Origin: Pyrocephalus nanus
Lineage: Eukaryota; Chordata; Aves; Passeriformes; Tyrannidae
DNA length: 64,000 nt
NCBI GenBank assembly: GCA_038380795.1
Contig: CM076269.1
Span: forward strand, 6,324,001 to 6,388,000
Reading direction: 5' to 3'
The translations under genes were made by a program, and so were the position numbers. This document shows, in pieces, positions 9,001-18,475 of this stretch (positions within the stretch are counted from its first letter, which is position 1; each line of letters starts with the position of its first letter). Below the pieces are notes generated by a model, which saw only the letters and a list, made by a program, of their open reading frames with translations, ran no database searches and had not been told where the DNA came from.

Positions 9001-11923
9001 CTGCCCCAGTCCCATCCTGCACCCCTCTGCCAGGCAGCTGTGGGTGGAACAGGAGGACAGGCCCGTGGGCAGCTGTGTTTGAGAGGGATTGATGAGCGTG
9101 GTCCTTGCTGCCTGGCCTGGCCAGAGCAGGCAGGGGTTGGGAAGTGCTGATGCCCCCAACCTCCTTGGTGTGCCGTGGTCAGCCAAAGCAGCAGCAGGCC
9201 TGGCTTAAATCCAAAGCCCTGAGCCCCTGGGGTGGGTAACTCCACCCCACAGCTGCCAAAGGAACACTGACAGGTTTGCAAAATTGATGCCTCCTGTGCA
9301 CTCCCTGAGTCCTGGGGGGGAGAAGACTTTCAGACTTGCTCTAGGATGAGAGTTTCAGACCTTTTTGCATTTGTAAAGCACAGGTTTGCAGCCACAGCAG
9401 CCTGGCCAGGACTGATTGTCCTTTGTGGCTTTGGATGGTTCTTCCACTGAAAGACTTCAGAGAGAGGTTATATCTTGTATTGGCCCAACAGCAAAGTCTA
9501 GAATTGAAAACAAGATCTTCTAATGGTACAACTGCTGTGACTGTTACCAGAGAGGTATCTTGGATTACTTGTTTAATTGTTATTTAATTGATTTTATTAC
9601 CCCTCCCCACTGGAGGGCTGCCATTCAGGATGCAGATCATCATTATTTCACGTCAATCATGTGAGCCTAATTAAAAGGAAGCTGCTTCTTCAGTGAATAC
9701 TAAAAGGTTACTCCTGATAGAGACAGGGATGGAACAGGTTATTTAAAAAAATAGAAGGAAAGAAACTAGATTAATTCACACTTTCCTCTGCACAAGTGGT
9801 ACCATTTGGATGGTACTACCTGTGCAGAAGGGAGGTGAGGGAAAGTGAGAGATCATCCCAAATAGTTCTCTTAGCACCATCTTGTACCTGTGCTCCCCAA
9901 AGAGGGAGTGACTGTCATGACACTGTGGGACTGACAGGCAATAACTTGTTTGTTCTCTGTCCTATTTGCAGCTCTCATGCCTGACTTGGTGGACCAGACA
10001 CAGGAAAGCACCTGCCATCGACCTGAAAAACTGCAAGAGTGAGGCAGCACAGATCAGTCCAACCAGCGGAGAGAGCGACTTGGTCAACAGTGCAGAGTCA
10101 GGAGACAAGGAGGAGACAGGTAGGGTGATTGTGAACAGACACACTCATGTGCATGCGAGGGCACAGCCAGGACCTCTTTCAAGTCCCTAAAGCTCACGAG
10201 AGGCCACCTGTTGCATTCATTGGAGTTTGGGCTTGTATTTACAGGTACACCGGTTGTAAGGATGTAAAAAATGAAAATGTTGTGGTTCTTGATCCTCCCA
10301 ACATCACTTGATGTGGGAAAAAAAAAAAAAAAAAAAAAAAAAAGAAGACCCACCACTCAGTGCTTTGCCTCTTCCTCCCTAGAACAAATGCAAACTACTC
10401 TGGTCCAGTTCTGCCCAAGTTCACAGGCTGGTTTTAACACTTCAGGCCTGGTCTCTCAGTGGATTGCTGGATTCCTTAGAGGAAGGGACCGTGAGACCCA
10501 GGGAGCAGACCTGAGCACTTTGTGGATGTTTACAAGCCTCAGTTTTCTCTTTTACATAATGCCAGCAGTATCTTTCATCTTCCCTTAGGAAGCCATGGTT
10601 AAAACTCAGAGCTTAAATAGCTGTGTGTCCTGCCAAGGGTATCTAAAAGAAGGAAGGCAAAGACTCAAATGAATGTAAGGAGTCATCAGGAGATAGAACA
10701 GTAGCAGGAGATGCTGCATAGGCAAGTTCTTTTCAGAGTGGACAGAGCTCTATTCTGCAAATCTATTAAAAAATGCAGCTTTCTGGTTTTCAGCTTAACC
10801 TTCAAAGGTTACAGAGCAGAAACCTCAGAGTAAAGGCACATACACAAGATTTCTTCACTCCTTCCTTTCGCTGGTCAGTCCAAAGGACACTGGTACCAAT
10901 TACAGTCAAGCCAAACAGAAGTAACAACTAAAGAAAACTTTTTTTTTTTTTTTCCCAATAGAATAAGTTTTGGGTTACATTGAATGCATCCATTCAGCAT
11001 TATTTATTATTTCTTATCAATTCCTATTTCACTTAACTAGCTCAGATTTTTATAAACAAGTGTCTTGGTATTTTGGTAATTAGTAATGATGGGGAAGAAA
11101 ATGCGAAACACAGCAGTTGACAGTTTAATGAGGGTTTTTTTTTCTGGGTAACACCTTTTTTCAAGGCCCTATGACATCCTGCATTTCAAAAAAAGGTTAT
11201 ATTTGGAGAGAACAGCCACTGAAATACACACAGCACCAGGCTGACAATTAAAACACACACTTCACCTGGCACGTCACGTGTAATAAACAAGCCAGGATAT
11301 CTCTAAATGGACCATCATGCTGTCAGGAATTTTTGCAAGTGGATGGAAGCTGGGTTAGGGAGGAGGGGGAAGAGGTCTGTTAATTAACTAATGAGCAATT
11401 TGTGTTGCAATCAACTGACTGTAATCAGGCTGAGATGTACATGGTTGAGGGAGAAGTTTCCCTTTCCCTTTCCCTTTCCCTTTCCCTTTCCCTTTCCCTT
11501 TCCCTTTCCCTTTCCCTTTCCCTTTCCCTTTCCCTTTCCCTTTCCCTTTCCCTTTCCCTTTCCCTTTCCCTTTCCATCATGATACTGCATCTCCTATCCC
11601 AGGTGCCTCTCAAACCCCACTGCAGATTGGCTAATGCACCTCCAAACTAGTGGAGAGAGGGAGGGAAGAGTCCCAGCAGGTTTTAACACCCATTTTTTGG
11701 TCCATCTCTCGCAGCAGCCAAGCCTCCCTGCTGGAAAATGGTGTGTTTGTGGTTCTGTGGTCTGTCCACCAGCGCCACGCCCACCCTGTCCCAGGAGGAG
11801 AGAGCTGCCCTGGAGCAGAGACTCACCAGCATCGAGGAGGAGCCCCTGTGGAAGACTGTTTGCAATGCCAATGCTATTGTCCTGCTGGCCATTAATGTCT
11901 TCCTGTGGGCATATTTCGCCTGA
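1..11923 (+). CDS. SLC5A9: SLC5A9 (SGLT4), sodium/sugar cotransporter, 3' half, gene-level entry
   Basis: Joined coding segments are 1-9, 818-953, 1831-1938, 2114-2264, 3426-3594, 4135-4350, 9972-10119 and 11715-11923. They give 1146 nt (381 residues plus TGA) with every intron phase matching. The family is SLC5A/SSF, LeuT fold, 14 transmembrane helices, plasma membrane. SGLT4 is reported to carry mannose, 1,5-anhydroglucitol, glucose and fructose with Na+. Visible are TDQ and VIVQRS after helix 7, the Cys-rich loop ending CSNIAYP, the helix-9 motif [13 protein letters not shown] (Na2-site serines), LFDYIQ (the Gln equivalent to sugar-binding Gln457 of SGLT1) and a C-terminal helix ending AYFA. 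Human SGLT4 is about 681 residues, so about 300 lie upstream of the window. SLC5A10 was considered; the residue pattern and the SPATA6 neighbour favour SLC5A9. Confidence 0.93.
818..953 (+). CDS. SLC5A9: SLC5A9 exon, helix 8 region
   Basis: Acceptor TGATTGCAG and donor GTAAGT bound 136 nt (phase 0 in, one base out). It encodes [18 protein letters not shown], then the hydrophobic segment [30 protein letters not shown] plus a downstream GMISRAL is a hallmark of SGLT-type SLC5 proteins. Phase fits both neighbours. Confidence 0.93.
954..1830 (+). other. SLC5A9 intron
   Basis: An 877-nt intron between the helix-8 and loop exons. It is unique-looking sequence; I see no repeat or conserved frame. 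Confidence 0.85.
1831..1938 (+). CDS. SLC5A9: SLC5A9 exon, cysteine-rich extracellular loop
   Basis: The acceptor is CGGCTGCAG and the donor GTAAGA; 108 nt. It encodes [16 protein letters not shown], then [19 protein letters not shown]. The loop between helices 8 and 9 of SGLTs carries clustered, disulfide-forming cysteines and the near-invariant CSNIAYP. Four cysteines are visible here. Confidence 0.94.
2114..2264 (+). CDS. SLC5A9: SLC5A9 exon, helix 9 with Na2-site serines
   Basis: This 151-nt exon follows the acceptor CTCCCCCAG. It encodes [16 protein letters not shown], then [17 protein letters not shown] and [12 protein letters not shown]. In SGLT1 the serines of the [10 protein letters not shown] motif contribute to the Na2 site. 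The exon ends GGC AG and needs one base from the next exon to complete Arg. The donor GTCCTT is weak at +3 to +6, but no better in-frame donor lies nearby. Confidence 0.93.
2265..3425 (+). other. SLC5A9 intron
   Basis: An 1161-nt intron following the weak donor GTCCTT. The acceptor is preceded by TTTTATCATCATCTTTCAG. I see nothing else in it. Confidence 0.85.
3426..3594 (+). CDS. SLC5A9: SLC5A9 exon, helices 10-11 with sugar-site Gln
   Basis: Acceptor CATCTTTCAG, donor GTAAGT, 169 nt. It encodes [18 protein letters not shown] (helix 10), [13 protein letters not shown], then [17 protein letters not shown]. The Gln of DYIQ aligns with SGLT1 Gln457, which contacts sugar and is mutated in glucose-galactose malabsorption. 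The residue before LFDYIQ is Lys here, where I recall Gln in human SGLTs. Confidence 0.94.
3595..4134 (+). other. SLC5A9 intron
   Basis: A 540-nt intron with consensus ends. It holds a G/A-rich patch near 4045-4085 and no further feature. Confidence 0.85.
4135..4350 (+). CDS. SLC5A9: SLC5A9 exon, helices 12-13
   Basis: Exactly 72 codons lie between the acceptor TTTTCTCAG and the donor GTGAGT. The exon encodes [18 protein letters not shown] (helix 12), an extracellular loop with [13 protein letters not shown], then [20 protein letters not shown] (helix 13) and the conserved cytoplasmic start [17 protein letters not shown] across the exon junction and HYLYFA are strong SGLT signatures. Confidence 0.95.
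4351..9971 (+). other. SLC5A9 large intron
   Basis: A 5.6-kb intron before the cytoplasmic-linker exon. It contains a short GA-rich tract at about 5170-5200, an A-run near 8680-8695 and a moderately GC-rich stretch at about 7900-9300. Short open frames on both strands have no visible family features. I see no further exon; the exons on either side already join in phase. Confidence 0.75.
9972..10119 (+). CDS. SLC5A9: SLC5A9 exon, cytoplasmic linker
   Basis: Acceptor CTATTTGCAG, donor GTAGGG, 148 nt. It encodes [14 protein letters not shown] followed by a polar, acidic stretch ending [14 protein letters not shown] is the conserved start of the long cytoplasmic loop before the last helix. The rest of this loop varies widely in SLC5 proteins, so the LTWWTR anchor, phase and splice sites carry the call. 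A 5.6-kb intron precedes it. Confidence 0.88.
10318..10343. repeat. A26 homopolymer
   Basis: Uninterrupted run of 26 A within an SLC5A9 intron. No retroposon body is recognisable upstream. Confidence 0.95.
11457..11575. repeat. (TTTCCC)n hexanucleotide microsatellite
   Basis: An essentially perfect TTTCCC array of 119 nt, about 19.8 units. On the opposite strand it reads (GGGAAA)n: G3 tracts with three-base loops, able to form G-quadruplexes. The polypurine:polypyrimidine mirror symmetry also permits triplex DNA. Open frames here (Phe-Pro, Ser-Leu or Glu-Arg repeats) are artefacts of the repeat. Confidence 0.98.
11715..11923 (+). CDS. SLC5A9: SLC5A9 terminal coding exon, helix 14 and stop
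   Basis: It encodes [13 protein letters not shown], then [20 protein letters not shown] and the final helix [15 protein letters not shown] followed by TGA at 11921-11923. [14 protein letters not shown] and the -YFA terminus are typical of SGLT carboxyl ends. The acceptor is a tandem CAGCAG: splicing after the first (exon from 11715) or second (exon from 11718) keeps the frame and differs by one residue. Confidence 0.94.
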
Positions 11924-12645
11924 GGTGGGGTCAGGAAGCGTGTGGCTTTGGTTTCTCTCACCTTTCTGTCTCAGCTGGAAGCATCAGGTGACAGAGCCCC
12001 TGGTGATGGTCCCTGTGGCACAGCCCTTCCCTGGAGGCACTGCTTGCTGGGAATGATGGTGGGGCTCAGTTTTCCCCATAGGATGAGAACAAGACTCAAC
12101 ACCAGTCACGTCTGGGGCACAGGGGCTGTGCAAAGGCTGGGATGCAGGATAGCATGTGGGCCAAGTCTGGAGGTCTGGGGTCAAGTTTAAAGGTGCAAAG
12201 CTGAGCCCAGCAAGGAGCAAAGGCTTTGGAAAGCCCAGCTGTGGCTGGGTTCTCTCTCAGGGCTGACTTTGCACTGGTGCACTTAGGGAAGGATTTCTGC
12301 TTTACACTGGTGTGCAGAAGGAGACTTAAACACACTCTGCAGCTTTTTTTATGGCTAAAATTCAGATAGGGTCAGTGGGGCACCACTGGATTAGCTCAGC
12401 AGTGCCAACCTTGGCTCCCACAGCCACCCCAGGACCTGTGTTGGACCCCTTCCACCCCACCCCTCCCGCCTCACTGGCATCAGCAGTGGGACCAGGGAGC
12501 TTCTTCCTGCTTCCCGAGCCCCCCGTCCTGCCCACTCTGCTGTGTGACAGTGGCTCTCACAGCAGCCCCAGCCTGTTTGCTCAGCAGGCTGATGCTGCCC
12601 CTTGACAGCTTTACCAGCAATAAAGGTGCCTTAGTAACCAAGCCA
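11924..12645 (+). other. SLC5A9: SLC5A9 3' untranslated region
   Basis: GC-moderate sequence between the stop codon and the first canonical poly(A) signal. The end is placed about 20 nt past AATAAA and is an estimate. I see no conserved frame in it. Confidence 0.7.
12619..12624 (+). terminator. SLC5A9: SLC5A9 poly(A) signal
   Basis: Canonical AATAAA about 700 nt after the stop codon. It is followed some 30 nt later by a G/T-rich stretch (GGGTTATTGTGGTGATCTGT), as expected for a downstream cleavage element. Confidence 0.75.
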
Positions 12646-14296
12646 GTCCTGACTTTGGGTTATTGTGGTGATCTGTCCTGCACTGACACACAAGAGGCTC
12701 CCTGGGACCACGGTGACCTGGCTGTCTCGGGGAAAAGAAATATCCTTCCTTGGGGCCTGATCCAGGACCTCACTTGCTTGAGCGAGTTCGGGCTTCTCTG
12801 ACCCATCTTGGTGCCACCATGTCAAGTGGCACAGCCATAACCTTTTAAACCATGGAGAGACAGCAATAACTCCTGTTAATATCTGTGCCTGGTGGTTAGG
12901 ATGCTCACCTGGAGAAGGCTGAAAATGCCCACAGGCATGTGATCCTGCACTCCAGCACCTGAGGGACATGTCCAAGTTACCAGGCATGGGCTGTGCAGGG
13001 AGGAGAAAATGAGTCATGATTCATCAAGGAGAGAAGAAAAAAGGCTTTATTTCCACCTGGCTCAGGAAACCCAGGTCATGGTTCCACCACTTATCCTCAG
13101 TTTGGATGGAGGAGACTGAAATGGCCGTGCAGGATGAGGTCTGTGCTGGCTTTATGCAGGTCAGTATAAGCATTTGCTTATTCTAAGAGGAAAAAGTAGA
13201 TTTCCCTTGAGCAAGGGAGATCTCAGCCCCTTCAGTTGCCCACCCTTCCTTGGGGAAGAGGAACACAACACAGAATTTGTTTTGCCTTTCCACTCTTCAG
13301 TTTCAAGCAGGTGGTGCCCAGATCAGAGGGTGCCTCAAAACATTTAGAGGAAGTCAAGTTACCATCTGTGATTAAAAGCTGGTAAATGTCTAATAATAAC
13401 AGGTACATTTTTAGTGCATTAAGAAATACTGGGGCTCTCTCCTCCTTGTCTAGAGAGCCACGAGGTGCTGAGTGCTCCTGAGTCACAGAGCCCCTCAGTA
13501 GGACTTGACTCCATGGCTTTATTGGCTTTTTTGGGCCACACATCTGCTAAAGCCATGGGGAAAGCAATGCAGGACAGGATGAGCAAACTGGGCCATTTTT
13601 TTTAAACACTTGAGATTAATTCTTTTCCCCAAGAAAAGTTCGGTTTTGCAGAGAATAGAACTGAATTTTACTAATTTTTTTTGTTTTGTTTGGGTTTTTT
13701 TTGTTTGTTTGTTTTGTTTTGTTTCTTTTTTTTGGGGGGGGGGGTTGTGTTTTTTTTTAATGACACAAACATTTTTGATGTTTGGTTATATGATGTTGAT
13801 TTCTTCCGCTCCCCATCTCACCTCCTGGGCCCTGGGAGATGAAGTTTCCTTTAAAATGCTGATGTCTGAGTTAAAGTAATGTTGTCTGAGAGCTGTGACT
13901 GCATCTCTGATCTTGGCCCTGAGAAGGAATGGAGACATCCGCACTGCCAGATGCAGCCAGCTGTGCACCCCACAGGAGGAACACATCTCACTGGTAAATT
14001 TATTTGACTTACTGCTCTGCTTTGAACCACTGAAGTGAAACAAAAGGAAAAAGAATGATTGGGGAGGGGGAATCTGAGATGTTTTACCGAAATAAACCAA
14101 AGCTTTCTCAAAAAACATCTTGACCTTCCCTTGTGTTTTCAAGGAAAACAACATAATTAGCTGAAAAAAAAATTAAAATCAAATTTGAAAAAGATCTATA
14201 AAAGAAAAAAAATATTTTCCCTCCTGGTTGAATATTGAGGGTGGGGTGAATTTCCTTCTCGGGTTATTCCTCATCTCAGTCCCTCTGCTCTTTCAG

Positions 14297-14432
14297 AGCC
14301 GGGGCTTTGGCGATGACGGGCTCATCCATCGGCGGATGTGGCGCGGTGTCGGCGTCGGGATCCCGGCGAGGCTTTCCCGGGGAGCAGCCTGTCATCGCCC
14401 CGGGAGCACCGAGCAGCTCCTCACAGCACGGG
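14297..14432 (+). other. CpG-dense exon-like islet, possible non-coding RNA exon or orphan CpG island
   Basis: A 136-nt block holding about 17 CpG dinucleotides, in AT-rich surroundings where CpG is rare. On the + strand it is bounded by a strong pyrimidine tract and acceptor (CTCTGCTCTTTCAG) and a consensus donor (GTGAGT). At least two + frames are open across it, but neither gives a domain I recognise. It belongs to neither flanking gene. It could be an exon of an unannotated transcript, an orphan CpG island or a remnant of a lost gene. Confidence 0.45.
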
Positions 14433-15285
14433 GTGAGTTTGCAGCATCCTAACAAGAACACATCGCTCTCAGGGCTGCAACCAATATGCAAGTCCATTGG
14501 CAGCAGATGTTATTAATGATGCCAATACATATTTTCCTATTAATCTTCCATACTAGGCTTGTGTCTATCTGCAAATGATTATCATTCATTTTCCTGACAA
14601 ATCTATCAAGATCATTTATTACTGTTCGGCAAAGGATCTTCTTTTAAACGAAGATTAATAACATTGCATTTTATCTGGCTGGCTGAGCCAAAGGAAATGA
14701 AATTAACAATGAACCCTACAAACATGTCATCACTTTAATTTACCGGAAAATATTTTAAAATGTTATTTAAAACAATATACGCTGTGGTGGGCACAGTTTA
14801 TTACAAAGGAAAGAAGTGAAACCACATGCATTTTAGCAGGGTGGAGAGTAAACAAACAGGGCACTGTGTTTTCTCTGGTTCCTCGCACTTGAGTTCTGGG
14901 CCAAGGAAGGAGCAGCACCCACAGCCTTCCTGCCATGCACAGATGGGCACCTGCCTGGGTGAACTGCAGCTGGAAGTACCTGTTTCTTGGTTAAAGTGGC
15001 TCCTAACCAGGATCACAAGCTCTCATCCCTTCAGGGAGCGCTGCCCTCCCTGCCTTCCTAAAAAGGGGAACTTCAACACCTTCACCACCTTCAGCACCTA
15101 AAAATGGTAAAGATCATGGGGATGTGAGGAAGAGGAGGGCACGTGTGGGCTGACAGGGTGCCAGCACCCTTCTGCATTTCTGGTCCCTTTGGAGGAAAAG
15201 AAACAAACTTGTTAAATTTACATGGCTTAGTTTCCTTTCTTCTGCACTCTCTTCTTACTGTCCCTTCTCTTCATTTGAGCAAAAT

Positions 15286-15304
15286 ATAATAATAATAATA
15301 ATAT
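15286..15304. repeat. (ATA)6 microsatellite
   Basis: Six perfect ATA units in intergenic DNA. Confidence 0.9.
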
Positions 15305-18300
15305 TACCAAAGAACCTATCAGAACCCCTTTCCTACTTTTACTGCAAATAGTAATGCAAAAATTTAATATCAGCTTTGCTTTTTCATTACTTTATTTATG
15401 CCCATGAACTTATATTCTGAGCCCTGATTTTGTGCAGGTACTCACCACTGTCTCTCCACAGGTCTTTTCCCATATTCCCAGCTCTGGGCTGTGTCACCTC
15501 TGGCAATGGGAAATTACTGCTCTTCGCTGTCGTGGGGGAAGGAGAAGGTTGCTTAAAATGATTTTGAATTACGAAGTCAAGAAGCGATTCTCCTACAGGT
15601 AAAAAAGTCAACTTCCTACCTTCATTCTTCTCCTCTTATAGACCCAGATACCAGGTTGGGAGCAGTGTTTTTAAACCCCAGACAAAGGAAAATAACCGTG
15701 CTAACCTCACACTGGAGAAGTTTCAGAATGCTGACATACCAGCAAGAGGATTTCCAAGTGTGCATTTGTGTATTTCCTCAGAGCAGCAACAGCACATGTA
15801 CTAAACTGGTGGGTTTTAACCACATACTTCATTGTTGCATAACAAAGTATTCTGGATTTCTTTTGTAATTAAAAAGTAATCAGTGTAGCACAGGTATTGA
15901 AAAATTTATGACAAATAAGAGAAACCTGAATATACCCCAAAGCAGGGTTTGGCTCCTCTGCAGATTAAAAGGAAATGAGTTAAAAAGAGAAGAAGGATGC
16001 CCCTCTGTTAAAACTGGAGCTGTATCCCCAGTGACTTTGGGGACACTCTGCAGTTTGATTTGAGAGCTCAGGCTGCATATGTCCAGGCCACACATACCAA
16101 AGCGGGACCAGACTCTGAGCTTCTAGAAAGTCTGATCTGCTACTTTTACCTGGCATTTACTGGTAGAATTCGTGATGTTTGCCTTAGCAATAACCACAAT
16201 GCACATGGCAGAACATCTCTGCTTATTTCTTTATCAAGTTACCAGTTTAGCCACCTTCTTTTTAGCATCATTGTAAATCCTGGCACAAAGACTGCAAGCT
16301 AAGAAGAAATGAGTTTCTGGTTAAGGTGCCCTAAAAGCTAAATACTCATTACTTGAAAGAAAAAAGGATCTGCACCTTACTTGTAGTGTGACTGCATTCT
16401 GTTCCAGGTTTCAGCTGCTGGATTTCATCAAACCCTTTCTGTTCATGAAGCACTTGTCTGTTATGAACTTAACACCACATAAATAAAAATCACAGACAGT
16501 GCTTGCAGAGAAATAGGGCTTTACAATCATGGAAAGGCAAAAAAGGGGATAAAGCCAAAAGGAAGTGGCAAAGGACAAAATGTAGTGAATGCAAAAACCG
16601 AATTCAAGTTTCTCCTCTCATGGTCTTCTACAAACATTTAATGAGGTACATTTATTTTCTTAATTTCAGACTAATGCCAGCATAATGTGGGAGGTCCCAT
16701 CCAACCTCCAGGGATCCATCCCCAAAGCCAGGGATGAACATTCCTTCTTTCATTTCCCTCAAAGAGTAAGAGCAATATACAGCGTGTTGTGAGGGCAACA
16801 CAAGGAGCAATAGATGAAAGTTGTTTTTTTTTTTCAGCACAGGTATAATACTGATGTCACAGCAATTTGAGATTTCTGCACAACCTTCTCTACAGAAGAT
16901 TAACATGAGCGAAGCTGTGTTGCTGTGATGGCACTGGGCACTCTTCAGAGTCTGGTCAAGTCTAAAGTCCTTCAAGGGGAGCACAGAGGACTGTGGACAT
17001 CCAATGGCTCTTTAATTCCTGACCTGGGATCCCATATCATACCTGCAGCCACCTTCATGCCTTCCCTCCCCTTGTCTCAGATGCAGTTCCCAACACTCCT
17101 GTGTGTCCATCTCCATCACAGCACAGGGGGGATGTGATTTAAGCACGTGCCATCTGGCCACAGGCTGGCATCGTGGAATCCGTGTGCCATTCCAGCACAG
17201 CCCAAGATGTCACCAGCAAAAGCTGCAATACCACTCAGTGCAGAATTACAGATCAGCTGTCCAAGCAGGACCAGATGGCACCACCATGCCAAGGACAACA
17301 AACAGTTATTAAGTTGTCAGACTCTGAAGCAAAGTCAGCCTGAGCTGCCGAGTTCGTGCCTTTTCTGTGCACAATCCCCAGGAACAAGGGGATTGTTCTG
17401 CAGTGTCCCAAAAGACACTGCAGAAAGGCTCCTGGAGAGGGCACTTGAACAACTCTCTCTGAGCCACAGGGTATCCCCCGAGGAGCCCCAGTGCCACAGG
17501 AGCTGACAGCACTCGGGATTTCGTGCTGGGATGGGGATAACCAGGGACTATTCCCCTGCCACTCTCTGAGTTTAGACTAACCCAGCAAGCTTTGATTCTG
17601 TGTGGGAAGGAGCAGCGTATCCCTTTTAAGAAACCCTTAATTATTGCTGCATTTGTTCAAAACGGGAACGTTCAGAAGGTTCAGCTGTGACTCGCTCCTG
17701 TCGTCCCGCAAATGCAGCATTCAGTTTAATATGTGAGACTCATAACCAGCTCACACAGTGCAATAGTTCAGTTTGAAGAAGAAAAATATTCTGCTGGAAG
17801 CACAGGCAAGTAGCAGTGTCAATTTTTCATTAACCTACAGCCACTGTCTCTGTAGACTTACAGCTATAAGTAAGATTACTGTTATAATTTCTTCTGGTCC
17901 CTAAGGGGGGGAGGGGGAACAAAAAACTTCTCAAAACTTTTAAGGTCATTAAAAAAAAAATCCACCTTCAGATTGGAGGTAGTTTCAGTTTACTTTCATA
18001 TTTCAAAATCAAATCTTAGATTCATCCTCACATCAAAGCAGAAATGTCAGTCACTTTGTTTCTACATCTCCTATGAAAGAAGTTCCAGCTTATACATGAG
18101 CGGAATGCCAAGTAAATAGATTTTCCTTGGCAACAAAGGCAGATTTTTTTTTTTGTTTTGTTTGTTTTAAACATATGTAAATAGAGTCCCAGGAGCTGAG
18201 CTGCCTGTCACTTCAACCAGGTTTACACTCATGTCACTCCAGCTGGTTATTTCTGACCGCCCTTAGGTCAGGACTGCAGACATTTCCCTCCCCACTCCTC

Positions 18301-18427
18301 CACGCAGTCATCTCCAGCAGCCTTTTCCTTCCAGTCTCACACCTCAGCAAAGGGAAAACAGATTAATATGGATTCCTTTTTTGCTAGTTTCTTATTCTTT
18401 CGGGTTTGTTTGTGGTTTTTCTGTGTG

Positions 18428-18475
18428 GTTTTTTTTGTTGTTGTTGTTGTTTTTGTTTTGTTTGTTTGTTTCTGT
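18428..18475. repeat. GTT/GTTTT low-complexity repeat
   Basis: Tandem GTT followed by GTTTT and GTTT units in intergenic DNA. Confidence 0.85.

Larger units (their letters stand above)
10120..11714 (+). other. SLC5A9 last intron
   Basis: A 1.6-kb intron. It contains a 26-base A run (10318-10343), a T run near 10941-10954 and the (TTTCCC)n tract described separately, which ends about 139 nt before the terminal exon. Confidence 0.8.

Noticed and set aside
8889..9281. A 130-codon - strand open frame in the large SLC5A9 intron
   Set aside because: It lies in moderately GC-rich intron with overlapping open frames on both strands, and I see no domain or splice context.
11391..11650. Open frames encoding Phe-Pro, Ser-Leu and Glu-Arg repeats
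   Set aside because: These are translations of the TTTCCC microsatellite.
1..11923. Assignment of the transporter to SLC5A10 (SGLT5)
   Set aside because: This was my first reading. The neighbour on the - strand is SPATA6, which flanks SLC5A9 in human, and the residue pattern fits SGLT4. The SLC5A10 neighbours FAM83G and PRPSAP2 are not seen.
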